DNA of 64,000 bases from Phocoena phocoena (lineage: Eukaryota; Chordata; Mammalia; Artiodactyla; Phocoenidae): contig NC_089221.1 of assembly GCF_963924675.1 (NCBI RefSeq), positions 86,486,296-86,550,295 of the forward strand. Reading direction: 5' to 3'. Positions 25,936-39,466 of this stretch are shown here, piece after piece. The notes below the pieces were generated by a model. The model did not search any database. It saw only the letters and a program-made list of their open reading frames with translations, and had not been told where the DNA came from. Each line of letters opens with the position of its first letter. Position 1 is the stretch's first letter. A program made the position numbers and the translations under genes.

Positions 25936-26995
25936 AAATCTTCACAAATAGTATTGAATGTTATTTTGTAAGCTGGCAGATATATTGGAACAATAAATTC
26001 CCAAAAGTGAGATTGTTTTGTCAAGTGGGTAAACAAATGCCTTTTTAATATTTTGATATATTTTTCCAAAATATGCTGCATATGCATTATAGCATTTTAT
26101 ACTCACCCCCAAAATTAGTGAGAAAGGCAGCATCTCCACAATCTTGCCAACTAGTATATTGTTCAAAGTTGGTATTTCTTTCAATCTATTAGATGAAGAT
26201 GGCATCTCAATGTATTGATAGTTTAATTTGCATTTCTCTAATTATGAGTGAGTGTGAGCATATTTTATATGTTTTAGAACCATTTATCTTTCTTTCTCTG
26301 AGTAATGCCCATGTATGTCATTTCTTTCTTTTTTTTCATTGTGTTTTGAGTGTCTCATTAATTTCCTGTAATCTTGTGTATATTAAGGCATTAGCCCTTT
26401 TGTCTGTGATGAGCTGCCAATATATTTTGCCAATATATCATTACTATTTTCATTTGCTTATAGTATTTTGCTTTTTAGATTTTTAGTGTGGTAAACTTTA
26501 TCATTCTTTAACTTATGACTTCCAGGTTTTGTGTTGCATTTTTAAAATGCTTATAGTGTTCCAAATTTTTTGTTCTTTTCTCCCCAAAATATGTACCCAC
26601 ATTTACTTCTGGTACTTTCATTATTTCATATTTTTAATTTAAGTTTTAATCCATTTGGAATTTATCCTAATGTACAATTTGGTGAAGTAGGAAACAAAAT
26701 TTATCTTTTCCATATGACTAACCAGATGTCTAAATATCATTTATTCAAAAAGTCCAATTTTACACTGTAGACTTGAGATAGAACTTTATTGCATAATAAA
26801 ACACTATGTATAATTGGGTCTGTTTCTGGATTTTCTATTCTGTTCAATTTTTTTCTGTCTTTTCATGTGCCAAATTCAAATTTCAATTCTTGAAGATTTA
26901 TCACATGTTTAGGGAAGGCTATTCCATTCCCTTTACTCACTTTTTTCAGAGCCTTTCTGAATATTCTTAATTATTGATTTTACAATTTATATATC
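25936..26995 (-). mobile_element. Old antisense L1 (L1M type)
   Basis: The plus strand shows antisense L1 landmarks: 'tcccaaaagtgagattgttt' near 26000, 'tttaatttgcatttctctaa' near 26221, 'aatccatttggaatttatcc' near 26650, 'atttattcaaaaagtccaat' near 26740 and 'ttgggtctgtttctggattt' near 26815. These follow the order 3' to 5' of ORF2 on the minus strand. No frame remains open. Confidence 0.7.
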
Positions 26996-27047
26996 AGGAG
27001 CTGTCTACTTCAAGAAAATAAAACAGTCTTTATTTCATTACAGTAAC

Positions 27048-27260
27048 AGACTTAGCATACTGTTTTGGTTAAGAGCATAGACTATAGATTAAATCCCATT
27101 TCAATCTCATCACTTATACTGTCCAGCAAGTTATTTAACTTCTCTGTGCTTCAGTTTGCATATCTATAAATAGTGATGGCAAGGATACTATCTATCTTTC
27201 AGGCTTATTTGGAGGATTACACAAGTTAATATATGTTAATATCATAGAATTATGCATAAA
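27048..27260 (+). repeat. MIR SINE, sense
   Basis: 'ggttaagagcatagactata', then 'agttatttaacttctctgtg', 'cttcagtttgcatatctata' and 'aggattacacaagttaatat' follow MIR order. Confidence 0.8.
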
Positions 27261-27566
27261 ACATGACTATAAATTTAGTTATTAAAGGTAGTATTAATTG
27301 TATTAATATTAAAATTATGAATTAATATTGGTAAACACACACATACTTGGATTTGTACTTTATCTGTTTTTTCTTAAGCTGCTCTATTGTACCTAGAACT
27401 TGATATCTCTGTGCTTTGCTTTTTATAGAGTCGAAAGAGATAATAATGCACCCAAAATAAGCAGAAATCAGGTTATTGGCCCCATATTCACCATGTTTTA
27501 GAAAACAAGTCAAACTTTAGTCTCTGGAGAAGATGCTCCAAAAACATTTTTCTGAAGGTCTCATTG

Positions 27567-27764
27567 GTTTTTTTTTTTAATATTTTTTTTGACGTGGACC
27601 ATTTTCAAAACCTTTATTGGATTTGTTACAATATTGCTTCTGTTTTATGTTTTGGTTTTTTGGCTGCCAGGCATGTGGGGTCTTAGCTCCCTGACCAGGG
27701 ATCGAACCTGTATCCCCTGCATTGGAAGGTGAAGTCTTAACCACTGGACCACCAGGGAAGTCCC
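27567..27764 (-). mobile_element. CHR-type SINE (second form), antisense
   Basis: This is the other CHR form. The complement of its head (ggttaagacttcaccttcc) lies near 27740, and the body includes 'ttgttacaatattgcttctg', which separates this form from the long one. Perfect 15-base target duplications ctgaaggtctcattg occur at 27552-27566 and 27765-27779. The tail is the T-rich run at about 27568-27590. Confidence 0.95.
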
Positions 27765-27779
27765 CTGAAGGTCTCATTG

Positions 27780-28785
27780 CTTGATGATGGAGTGGTGAAG
27801 GTCTTGGTTACCAGGTCTTATATGAATTGTCTTTGTGTTCTATCTAACCTATACAATAAAACATAAGATGGGAGCTCTGCCTATCAGTCACTGAAAGTTC
27901 AAAGCTAAAACTACACTAGTACTATTAGTACAGGAAAAACCCAGCTGTCTTCAGTTTTAGAGTCACAAATATTGTTCTGTTCAACAATACTTAAAAAGAT
28001 ATGATACCATCTCTGCCAGACTTGTGATTGCAGGCATAGCTGCACCTGTGCTATTCCACATCAGCATTCCAGAAAACTCTCCTCCATTTGGCTAAGATGG
28101 CCTCCATGGACCACACCTTTTCTGAGGCCCAGGTGACTGACATATACTCATTCTGCAATGAGAAGCATGTGTCTTTGAGGTCTCCATATGAAGATCAAGA
28201 CCTCTACTAATTGCTCAAATAGCCTCTTTATCTTTCCTGGTTTGCTTAAATGATATCTTCACCTCTTTTGAGTTCAGAACTAAATATGTGATACATGCAA
28301 CTAACTGAAACAGCTACTAGCCTATAGCCAAGTATGCCATTCAATGTACTGATTGCCAATTTTAAAATGCTGCTTAGCTGACATTTAATGCCTAAGGCTA
28401 CATGTCCAGATTCTAATAGTAGAGACAAATAGCACAACCATACAAGTCTCTCTCATGACTACAAAATACTTCCAAAAGTTTACAGTTTAAAGTGTAAACT
28501 CATATATTGTTCACTCCAAAAGAGTCTATATTTTGCACTTCCAAATAGATTTCCTTTATAACACTGTTCTGATTTTATTTCCTAAATCATCAGTAGAGTC
28601 TACCCCTACAAAGTAAGAAAGAAGGAGGAGAATGTATGCTACCTGCTGGCTGACTTATTTGAAAGAAGAAGAGGAAACACACAAAAGCTACCTTGATAGA
28701 CACATTACTTCCCCTCAAAATTTAACAACTAGATATGTCACTCTAGATGTCTTGTACTATTAATTTCTGGACTCTGTTTGGTTTC
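27780..28785. other. Unique sequence
   Basis: No gene or repeat recognised. Slightly richer in G and C than its surroundings at 28010-28180, without an open frame worth calling. Confidence 0.5.
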
Positions 28786-29640
28786 AAAGCTATTTTAATC
28801 TCATAAAAATATTTTTATATGTTCTGGAAGATTTTGTGGAAGAATTAAATTGTCCCTTTATTAAATGTTTCATTGTCATTGTAAAATTATTTGGAATTAG
28901 TAATTTTGTACATTTGTATAAAATGCATAAAGGGGGTAATATTGTACCCAAAATATTAAAGTATTTCCTCCATTTGGGCACAGTGTTCTTTTTGTTAATG
29001 TGTTTATCTTCTCTTGCCTTAGTGATGTTTTTTCTCTTAATGTGTTGTTTACTTGGAGAGAAGTTAAAACCTTCACATATGATTATGATTTACTGAATTT
29101 TCATTATAAATATCAAATTCTTGATTTCTGCATTTTGAGGTTATGCTGTTGGGTATCTATAAATTTAAGGATTTTATACTTTCTTTCTAAGTTTAAGTGT
29201 TTATCTTTATATTGTGGCTATTGTTACCTCTGGGAAAGTGTTTTTGCATTAATATCTATCTTGTCACAAATAGTAATATATACACAACTTTCATTTTGCT
29301 AGTATTACCCAGTTGTCTCTCTTTATATCCCTTTAACAACATTCAGTGTTCTTAGATGTTAGATGTCTCTTGCAAAGAACAAAAGGCTAGATTTTTAAAA
29401 CCCAATTTCAAGATTTTTGGGGTTTTTTACCAGCTATTTTATATCATTTAAGGTAATTGTCATTACTCACAAATTTAAATTTGTTGCTTGTATGTTATTT
29501 TGTCTCTTTGTTTCATGTTTTCTGTTTCATTTTAAAGTTTCTACTGTATTTTGAATTAACTATTTTTTTTCTTATTTCATAGTTTTCTACCAGTTTGCAT
29601 AGGATATATTCTACTTCTTTTCTTATAGTGAGTACTTAAA
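28786..29640 (-). mobile_element. Old antisense L1 fragment
   Basis: Phrases such as 'tgttctggaagattttgtgg', 'ttaaatgtttcattg', 'tgtctctctttatatccctt' and 'agatgtctcttgcaaagaac' resemble the antisense of L1 ORF2, reverse transcriptase to endonuclease. The copy is strongly decayed and the edges are guesses. Confidence 0.5.
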
Positions 29641-31222
29641 ATTTTAGCATATATATTTATACTAATAAATCCGAAATAAATCCATACTTATTCTGAACAA
29701 GTGATTCTTGGGGGGATAAAAAGCTGATTAAAGATATGGTACAGAAAAGGTAAAAGTTAATCCTGAAATCTCTTGTCATACCAGAAAGTACAAAAACACT
29801 TAAAGAGTACTAAATTATATCAGAACTCAGGAAACAAAATGAGGTGACCCTACACTTTGAGCAAAGATAAGACAATTTTATCATCAATAAGAATAACAAT
29901 TCAATACATCTAAAAGATTCAAATTTGTGTTAATTCATGAGTTTCTAGTGATACTAAAAGAAAAAAAAATCACCATAGGAGAATACTAATTTTTTAACTC
30001 TTTATTTTGAAAACTGATATTTTTTCTGCCTTTCCTATAAAAGAGTACCTTAGAGTAACCAAATAGTTGATGATACCAAATCATTTCTCTTTATAAAGTA
30101 ATTTTGTATATAACAAAAATGAATTTCAGAATTCATTTTTGCAAAAATCCCTAGTTAAAAAATGGATCTAAACAATAATATTCATTGTTTGCTAAGATCA
30201 CAAAAATGAGACCACCTTTTGAAATTAGAACAGCCCTTTGAAATTATTTGTCCTAAGGTTTGTCTACCAAAGTATGGAATTTACAGAAAAAATCTATTAG
30301 ATATGTTAAATGGCACCATGGGAATATAATTAGCAAAACCTAATCCTTGGAAATTCTGTGAAACATATGGCTTCATTTATTCAACAAGTAAATTCTAACA
30401 CAAAGAGAGAGAGAGAACCTATAGCTTAAAACCAATAACTTACAAGAAGTGTAATAGATATATAAACCAGTTGCAATGCATAAGCCTTGCTTGAATATTT
30501 ATTCGAACAGATAAAATGTTAAGAAGTATCACTTAATCAAGGGAATTTGGACACATTGAGTATTTACTGATACTCAATTTATTCTATTTTACTGATACTG
30601 ATTTATTCTATTTTAAAATAATATACTGATGGTTTATTTTAAAGAATTCCTATATCTTAAAATATTTTTGGATTAAATGACATAGATGCTAGGATTCAAT
30701 TCAAATTAATTAAATAGGGGACTTCTTTTTCGACAGAAAATAAGTTAAAGATCAGCCATGCTTTCTTTGATCCTTGCTGAAACAATGATAAGTACATAAG
30801 AGTTTGTTGTGATAATTTTTTTTCTGTTTTAGAATAGCAAGAGGTTGTTCATCATAAAAAGCTTTTATATTTTTTTAAGATTAATCCTTAGGTTAAACTT
30901 TTTTTTTCTTCTGTTGTTCATGTATTGGAAATTTCTTTAGTCAGACTTTGTTGATAGTAAATTCCCTTGGCTTTTGTTCATCGAAAATTTTTTTCACCCT
31001 CAACCTGAAGATAATTTTCCTCTCTTTGGTAATAATAAATGGAAAGGAGAAATATTATCTGTCTATTTCTTTACCATCTTCAATTTACCCTGAATAAAGT
31101 TCATCAGAGGGTTAACTCCTCCCACCCTCCTGGGTTGCATCATCTGGCTGCCACTCAGGAAGCAAGATTTGCCACTCTAAATTGTGGTACTTTGTTCAAG
31201 TCAGAGCAGAGTAGTTTATTGT
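29641..31222. other. Unique AT-rich sequence
   Basis: No gene or known repeat seen. A short imperfect tandem duplication ('actgatactcaatttattct' and 'actgatactgatttattcta') lies at about 30567-30610. Confidence 0.5.
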
Positions 31223-31376
31223 GTACTGCTTATCTACTCCACTAGAATGTAAGTTCTACGAGAAGGAAAGTTTTTTTTTTTGCCTTTTCTAAAACATCTC
31301 CTTACCAATTATAACAGAGCTTGAGATATTATGAACAACAAAGACAAAACACTGGAGAATAAATGAATGAATGAAC
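31223..31376 (+). repeat. L2 3' end fragment, sense
   Basis: 'ccactagaatgtaagttcta' followed by 'gagaaggaaag' and ending in 'aataaatgaatgaatgaac' is the characteristic 3' end of LINE-2. The middle carries a T run absent from the family. Confidence 0.75.
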
Positions 31377-33058
31377 TTTGTTATATGGGAAAATTTCACC
31401 TAAAGCCATTTATATAAACCTCTCATACTAGCAGTATCAAAATTTTCTTTTTATTATTTCCCTATAAATGAATAAATGCAGAAGAATGCACTAAAGTCTA
31501 TTTCTAATTAAGTATTGTCATTGTGAGGTAAATGGTGCAGTTAATGTTACCATTCAAGAGTCCTAGTACTTGGGTTATTTTCTTTTAAAGAAATAATACA
31601 CTGTACAGTTAGTTTTAAAACTTTAAATTAGAAGGAGTAATATGATCTATGCCAGACACTGCATGAAATGCCATTGCAAATTCATGCTTGATTTAGTGAA
31701 TGAAGAATGCCATTTTCTCCAGCATCACTATTATTTGTGGACCATGGAAAAATAACAAAAATAGCTTTGGGGAGGAACACAAAGGAATTTTATCTTTATC
31801 ATAAGTTTGATAGGGATATTTAAGTCCCAGACATGTGGTAATGTTTAGGGGGAAAAAAACTCATTTTTTATGATTTCCATAAGCAGAAATGCTTGGAATA
31901 TTTTTAGGTAAAATGAATTTCTGCCAGTCTATCAGAGTTTTAAACTCTGGTAACTGAGATTGGTTTCCTTTACATTACTTGAAATACATTTCCTGAAAAT
32001 TATTAGTATTTGATAATTCCTTTCTATGCCATCGAAAAAGGGAGCAGGGCAAAAATGTTTCAGTCAAGAAAACTGAAACAGAGAAACCCAGGACAAGACA
32101 CTTGTGAAGCAATACTTCATTGTTTTTAAGAATAGAAATTAAAAGCTTCTTGAGACCATATCTATATACTTATCTACTATAATCAGTTTTGATAATTTTG
32201 AAAATAATCACTGAATAAGTGATGGATGTACCATCAATTGTAAACTACCTAAAAATCCCATCAAGCACGCTGCAGTCAATTAAACTGTTGTGCATAAACA
32301 CACCAAGAAAGACTTTCCAATGCTTCATTCTCAGACTATTCATGAGCGTAATAGACCATGCTATTTCAGTGGAAAATGCAGTCAGCTCTTTATTATCCTC
32401 ACTAATGGTGCAGATAATCCAAAGTGTTAGATAATCCCCAAACCATTTATTGTGGCATAGAAATAGACCTTTTAAAGTTAAAAAAATCCTTTTTAAAATT
32501 GGGGTTGATTTATCCACTGAGAGTTAGACACATCTGAGACCTTTCTGCCCTTGCAGCTAGCTGACAGGAATGAAGCTTCTCCCAACTCTCTATTAATACT
32601 CCAACTTTTAGTCCATATTTTTATGCAGTGAGGCATTATTTTGCCACACTCTCAAAGCTAGCTTGCTTGATTCATCCCTCCCTCCCTTCTTTCCTTCCTT
32701 CCTTTTCTTCTTTTAATATCTTTCTTTCTAACAAGTTGCCAAATAAGAGGCAGATATGTGCTTTTATCGAAAATAATGCATTCAAATTTCTTATAAGACA
32801 TGTCATCCTGCACTTGTACTAAATAACACAAAGTTTTGAATTGTCGTCTGAGAAAAAATGTTACATTCGTTCTTTCATTACCATTCTTCCACAATACTCT
32901 TCTCTATGTGTTAACATAACATTTCCCTGTATCTAATTGGCACTCAATAAATCTGCAGTACATTATTTAGAAATTTAACAGCAGAATATGTATTCATTAT
33001 AAGAATCCCTCCTTTATAGAAGCATGAAGATTGAAAGGAGCACTACAAATTCTTTCAT
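31377..33058. other. Unique sequence with a CCTT tract
   Basis: No gene seen. A polypyrimidine tract of ccct/cctt units is at 32674-32729. Frames of 71-90 codons at 32219-32517 on both strands have no recognisable content. Confidence 0.5.
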
Positions 33059-33068
33059 GTTAACTGAG

Positions 33069-33255
33069 GGGACTTCCCTGGCAGTCCAGTGGTTGAGACT
33101 TCACCTTCTAGTGCAGGGGGTGATGGTTCAATCCCTGGTTGGGGAATAAGATCCCACATGCCTCAGAGACAAAAAAACAAAACATAAAACAGAAGCAATA
33201 TTGTAACAAATTCAATAAAGACTTTAAAAAGTGAAAAAAAAAAGAAAAAAGAAAA
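33069..33255 (+). mobile_element. CHR-type SINE (second form), sense
   Basis: Begins 'gggacttccctggcagtcca', has the B-box region 'ggttcaatccctgg', and ends with 'acaaattcaataaagacttt' and an A-rich tail. Perfect 10-base target duplications gttaactgag are at 33059-33068 and 33256-33265. The same form as the antisense copy at 27567-27764. Confidence 0.94.
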
Positions 33256-33265
33256 GTTAACTGAG

Positions 33266-34434
33266 AAAAAAAGGGCCCAAGGGAAAGTAACTAGCTGAAG
33301 GGCAAGAAGGGAGCAGAAGCAGCAGCTGAAAGAGGTCCCCCCCCCCTTTTTTAAAACTACGCTGTCTTATTCTTAACAGATGAATCCTAGAATTTTCTGC
33401 CTGATATTATTCTGTTAGATAATATCATACACTGTCTACTTGAGTTTGAACTTTAATTCTAGGGTCCTATTCCTGTGTGTTCTCCCATCCCAAGAATAGT
33501 AAATTCGGGCTAAAAATTTACTTGGCATTTTTAAACACTAGTTTGTTTCCTGAACAGAAAGTCATGGACTATAGGAAAAGACAGCTTAAGAAGTGCACTT
33601 GTTTCCTGAGGTATATCAACTGGGGATTTCAAATTAATTACTGGAAATCATATTTAAAACTTTAATTGTTGAATAGAGAACATTTATTTCCCATTTTGCT
33701 TCCTTGTGACCACAGAGAAATATGTATTGAAAATTACATTTTCCATTAAATTATAACTAAAGTGTTATGTGCAACTGAGTGCTTCCTTATTCTATAGTCA
33801 GAGAGAACAATTAGAATTGTCTACAATTGTCTACAATTACTCAGTTTAATATTTATTGCAAGCCAATGCTTAAAAAAGGGAGTTCCATCTGGGGCACTAT
33901 TAAAATGAGGCTTAGTGTAACTAAAATGACCACATGCTCAAGAAATGTTAAATTGATCTTTAGAAAATTCATTAACATCAACTAACAATGGTGTTTAAAT
34001 CATGAAAGATGTGCCCAAGAAATAAAGCTTTATACAAAGAATTTTACTAATGCTTAATTTTATAACAAATTCAAATCCAAATAAAATCATAAACACAATT
34101 TTTAAATTGTAAAGAAATCATATTTTAAACCTCATCACACTAGCAAATATATTTTTCTGTCCTTCTTTTATAAAAGAAGTTCTCTTGCACTCTAAGTACA
34201 GTAGGAAAAGGGAACAGAGTCCTTCAAAATACTTCCTACTGCCATCTCATAGTCAAACATGTGGCATCATTCATTTCTGGATAATATTAGATTAAACAAT
34301 ATGAAATCATCAATATTTGACCATTTCTGACCTAAAGAAGCTTGAAAGCTTAGTTTAGGTGAAAATGTGGTAAAGGTCCTTTTTTGCATTATAAGATTAG
34401 AAAGTAAGACTATTACTTGCTAAAAGTGAAAGTC
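33266..34434. other. Unique sequence
   Basis: No gene seen. A C run followed by a T run lies near 33339-33353. Confidence 0.5.
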
Positions 34435-34640
34435 ATTAATAATAATGGATAACATTTATTGAGAGTTTACCACACACCAGGAATTTTTTACATTATCTTT
34501 CTTCATTCTCACCACTGTCTTAGAGGGTAAACATTATTGTTGTCCCTATTTTACTGATCAAAATAATTGATTATTAGAGACTTTAAGTAACGTGACCTAG
34601 ATTACAAAGCTATAAATGAGAGGTACTGTAAGGTCTTTTA
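34435..34640 (-). repeat. MIR SINE, antisense
   Basis: 'ataacatttattgagagttt', 'ccacacaccagg', 'attattgttgtccctatttt' and 'ctttaagtaacgtgacctag' follow the complement of MIR from its 3' end to its centre. Confidence 0.8.
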
Positions 34641-35879
34641 CCTCATGCATTTTTTTCTATAATGATATAGAAACATTTTCTGCATTTCTCCTTTAAATGA
34701 AAAGCCATGTTTCATAATGATGTTAACCTATACTTTATTTCACAAAAGAAATGGAGAAAAAACATTCTCTCTAGGACATGGAAGTCCCCAGCTTGTTCTC
34801 TCTCCCATGGAAGAGCCAGAATTCAATATTTGCATGGAAAGCCATTTTCATTGTTATGTGAGCACTGCTTTCCTTTTATTTAAGGTGCCAAAAGGAACTG
34901 GTTGGAATTAGCAGGTACCAAAGACTAGGGTATTATAAGACAGAAGAAAGAACTGAGAAAAGGGAACTTCATCATTCTGTAGGGAGAGTTAGGGCATCTC
35001 TAGAAGGGATGGATGGCTGAAACCATCAGTAATCAGGGGAGGACAACTGTTTAAGGGAGAGTGACCCAAGAAGGGTGGGAGAATGAAATTGGAGATGTGG
35101 GTATTCATAGGGGGCATTTTCCACATGTCTAGAAAGCATTCAGGTCACTCTCTAAAGGCAAAGGTATTAAGGAAGTGCCTTTGTGTGGTAGAATAGAGCT
35201 CTGGGATACACAAGCCAGTTAGATTTTTAAAGTAAAATAGTGCTTTAAATTATGTCTGGACGCTTTGTCATTCAGCAATGACAGTGGCTGAAGTAGTATT
35301 CTAAACATTGATGGTATTAACCCTACTTGATTATTATTTAATATATATCTGGTTGCATCTGTATTTCAGACTACTTGGAGGCAAAGAAGATCTACTACTT
35401 ATAATATTTAGTTGGAGGATATGTAAAGATAATACGTCCTGAAAAGATAGCTAGAGAAAAAAGAAATTGAGTAGAAGGAGGGTTAACATGAAGCTAATTG
35501 CTCCCTGTGATTCTATTTACTCTTACTGTTTCTTGTATTGCTAGTTCTCTAATCAGACAAACTTTCAGGTAGTGTTGTGTTAATTTAAATTTGCTTTTTC
35601 TACCTGCTCACCACCCGCTCTCTGAACCACACTTTAGAATTTGGCTACCATACCTAACATAACCCCTAAAAACATTTTTGTAAGGTAAAAATAATTTTGT
35701 TATTACTAACTCCAGTGGTCACTTCAATTGTTATCTTTCTTGAATTCCCAATAGCATTGACAACTCCCCTTACTGGAGTATTCTCTTAACTGTATCTGAC
35801 TTTCCTGGTTCAGTTCACATTTCTTTCGCAGCTCCTTCTTTCTGTCCTTCTTGGCTTTTTCTTCTCACACCTTTCTTTT
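34641..35879. other. Unique sequence
   Basis: No gene or repeat recognised. A 64-codon frame at 34717-34911 has no features of note. Confidence 0.5.
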
Positions 35880-36880
35880 CTCTTTTGATTTAGACTCTCC
35901 TTGGCAAATTTCATCTAAGCCCTTGATCAGTATATTTTGCCTATACATTTCCAGCTAAACTTTTAAACATCTTCATTTGGATGCCCCATGACCACCTGAA
36001 ACTTAATTGATCTGAAAGAAAACTCACTATCTTCTCAAAAAAATTCTGCTCCTCCTAATGTGTTTCATAGGCAGAATGATGGCAATCCCATCCACCTAAA
36101 AAACAAAAAACACACAAAATGCTGGCAGTCATGTTTGATTTACATCTCTCCTATCCCTTCAGTAACAAGTCCTGTAAATTTCTTTTGCTAAATGGTTCTC
36201 CAATTTTCAACAACTCTGTTTAGATGACTGACATCCTTCACTTGAATCACTTCAACAGTTTTCCTCTAATAAACACTTTACCCCTCCAATTCAATTTCCA
36301 TACTGTGTACAGAGTGATGCTTCCAAAAACATCCATTTGATTGAATTGCTGTTTATTTAAAAAGCAGTTCACTGGCTCCCCATCACTCATCTGCTGACAT
36401 CCAAATATGGTATGATCTGCCTCCTATTTACCTTTCCACTCTTATCACTATCATCCCATTTTCCATATTTAACATTTATCAGTTACTTAAAAATGTCACT
36501 GCTTTATCCAGGTTTATGGTACATACTTTTTCTTCTCTCTAGAATACTTGTCCTCTTTCTCTGAGCCCATCCACTAAGTGTTTGAAATATCGGTCTCCTC
36601 TTAGGTGTCATTTATTCTAGGATAGCATCCAAAACTCAATCTAGTTTAGACAAAGTCTAGCCTAGATTAGAGGCTCCTTCAATGTTATCCCATATTATCT
36701 ACTTCCTTTAAACCCATCACACAATATTTTAGCTGTCTCTTATCTTTTTTTCCTGTCTTAGATCCTAATGAAACATCTGTAGGGAATGGAGCTTTTATTA
36801 TTTACCATTGTTTTACTTTATCTTAGAAAAGTGCCGAAACATGGTGAGTGTCAATAAATATGTGCCAAATGAGTAACTGA
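35880..36880 (+). mobile_element. LINE-2 (L2) 3' part, sense
   Basis: About 1 kb follows L2 in order. The late ORF2 part gives 'catcttcatttggatgcccc' with 'ctgaaacttaattgatctga', then 'gtaacaagtcctgtaaattt', 'cagagtgatgcttccaaaaa' and 'cactggctccccatcact'. The 3'UTR gives 'tctctagaatacttgtcctc' and a closing 'gtcaataaatatgtgcc'. No frame is open, as expected from the great age of L2. Confidence 0.85.
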
Positions 36881-38079
36881 CTGATATTAATATTCTCTAA
36901 AGATTTAGATAAGCAACATCAGGTAATTTATTTCCTGAAAAATACTTCCTGAAAAAAGGAAGTATTTGGCCTGTGTTAAAGATGATTGAATTCCTTAGTT
37001 TTCCTTTTAAGTGAGTGAAAGAAAATTCCATGCTGCTGAGGGGAAGGATTATGCCTAGCTGTCTCTATGGTTTCCATAATATCAGCCCATCAGTGAGTAT
37101 AGATTGAGTCAAATAAACAATTGTAAAATAAATAAATCTGTGCATGAATCATAAAAACTGTATAAATAAAATCAAGGAAATGTGTAATTTTCCCTGGATG
37201 TCTAAAAATTACCCCATTAAGGCTAGTATATTGTAAAATTGAAATTTGCTTCACTGAATATTTTCCAGGGAACTGAATGAAGGAAACACCAATTATTACT
37301 AGATAAACTTAAGAATAAAATTTCAAAATGTAAAGCTGCAAAAATGACTATAAGATTTATGGCTAAGATAATATTTCATATTGGAATCTTTGAACTCCAA
37401 TTAAGTCTGTAAAAACACATACAGAAAAAAAGGGTAGTCTATACAAAATGATTTTTCTGCTGAATGTATAGGTAGAAATACAGATGAGTTTTTTAAAAAG
37501 GACAGCAATGAATTTTTAGTTAGATTAGCAGAGTTAAAAGCACTTAAAGACTTATGTATATATTCATCACACATACAGCCTCCAACTCTACATGTAACTG
37601 GTAGTAAAATTATAATTCACACCAGTAAGAGACAAGAAATTCAAGTGCAAAGATAAACCATAATTCACACCATTGAGTTCTCGAGTTCTCACTTCCTTTC
37701 TCTGGCTCCATCTAAAATTACTCCCGAGGATCTTAAGTCAAAGCTCTATCTGGAAGCAAGTAAGCCTGAGGAAACCTAAGATCCTCTATCACCACTCAGG
37801 CAAAGGAGAGTCCACAAGACCACAGAAGTGTATACTAATCCTTCACAGTAACATAGTGTGCAGTGCAGTGTACTCAGGTGGAAAAAATCTATTTAAAATT
37901 GCATTATGCAACTACAAAGTATAATCTGCTCAAAATTGAAGCTAGTTTTGTCATGCCTTGCTCGCTGTAGATGTTCTTTTCTTTAGCAATAATATTTAGA
38001 AATACATTTGTGGTTATTAAAACTAAGTAAAAATACACGTACAACCATCACAGTAAAATCACTGGAAAATTATTAAACG
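36881..38079. other. Unique sequence
   Basis: No gene or repeat recognised. An 83-codon frame at 37673-37924 has no identifiable domain. Confidence 0.5.
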
Positions 38080-38565
38080 TGTTAAAAAACAAAATTCAAC
38101 TGAGTAAATTATAAAGATCTTATTGGCTTTATTCAAAAATTCATGAATCCGGTAGCATTCCATCTAGCAGATAGAAATGAGCTCCAAAGAGCTGTACAAA
38201 ATGAAAGACTTTTAAGGGCAGAAGGAAGTGGGAACAAGGAAGTTATACTAGAAAAAGTGGATTGGCTGTGGCAAGGTCACTTCCTTTAGGGGATGGCATG
38301 AGGTCTATTGGGCAGACTACCTTACTAGGGCTACCTTACTGATTCCTGATTGACTAGTTTAAGATTCCATTTCTGGAAGAGACCAAAACTGTAATTAAGT
38401 CTTGGTTTGGTGACATGGGGCTTACCATAAGTGACTTCATTTGGGGCCTGTTGTCTTGTTTTTAACAAACTATTCTTTAGGGTAGAAATCACTATGGATT
38501 TATTTAATAAAAAATCATTATTCTGGTAAGACAAAGGTTTAAAGAAATTATAACTGTCTTTTCCC
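38080..38565. repeat. Unassigned dispersed-repeat-like segment
   Basis: Phrases such as 'gatcttattggctttattca', 'attcatgaatccggtagcat', 'ggctgtggcaaggtcacttc' and 'tgacttcatttggggcctgt' recall an interspersed element of LTR type that I have seen in other mammals, but I cannot name the family. No open frame, no clear terminal repeat, no visible TSD. The class is an inference from recalled resemblance. Confidence 0.4.
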
Positions 38566-39227
38566 CCCACACTTAATCATATTAGTAATATAAGTAAAAC
38601 TTTCTAAATGTTTTCTAAAGTTATTGGTTCTCCTTGTAAAAAATCTATCTGAACTGTATCATAGAGTCATTATCAGGTAATGTTATGCCTCACAAATTAT
38701 GTACTGGCAGAATTTACTGGTGAGGTAAGAGAATCAGAACTCATTGCCTATTTGCTTGACTAATTGTTGCTACTGTGTGCATTATAGTGCATGTAGTTTC
38801 TGCAAAACAGTTTTTAATGAGGTCATTAGTCTTTTTCTTATATTATTCCCCTAATTCCCTTCTACAGTCTTTAAAACCCAATCAGCAGAATCATTTACAC
38901 AACCACTTTATAAAGTTAAACAGTTAACTGCAATGTGGTATCAATGGACTTAAGCATTATACCTTTAATATGTGTATATTGTACCACTCAAAGAGAGTCA
39001 ACTCCATATATTTGTTCAGTAAATAATGATAATGGTCTTAATAAGGTATTATGCATATTTGATGAGTTGTTAATGTAAAGCATATTTCCTAATATAGAAA
39101 ATACACCAAAAGCCATCTTTCAGTACTAGTAATTATCTTCCTTAAAATCTGTTCAGAGCAGGAGCTTCCTAGTGAATGCTAATGAACTATACATCAATGA
39201 ATTATTTCAGGAGAATTCCACACATCC
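38566..39227. other. Unique sequence
   Basis: Nothing recognised. Confidence 0.5.
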
Positions 39228-39243
39228 AAAAGAGTTAATATGG

Positions 39244-39450
39244 GGCTTCCCTGGTGGCACAGTGGTTGAGAGTCCGCCTGCCGATGCAGGGGACACGAGT
39301 TCATGCCCCAGTCCGGGAAGATCCCTCATGCCGCAGAGCGGCTAGGCCTGTGAGCCATGGCCACTGAGCCTGCGCGTCCAGAGCCTGTGCTCCGCATGGG
39401 AGAGGCCACAACAGTGAGAGGCCCACGTACCGCAAAATAAATAAATAAAC
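39244..39450 (+). mobile_element. CHR-type SINE, sense
   Basis: Complete long-form element with head 'ggcttccctggtggcacagt', and a tail of aaat units. Perfect 16-base target duplications aaaagagttaatatgg are at 39228-39243 and 39451-39466, the clearest in the window. Confidence 0.96.
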
Positions 39451-39466
39451 AAAAGAGTTAATATGG

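Noticed and set aside
32674..32729. A CRISPR-like or regulatory array suggested by short repeated units.
   Set aside because: It is a simple ccct/cctt microsatellite without spacers. The window is eukaryotic.
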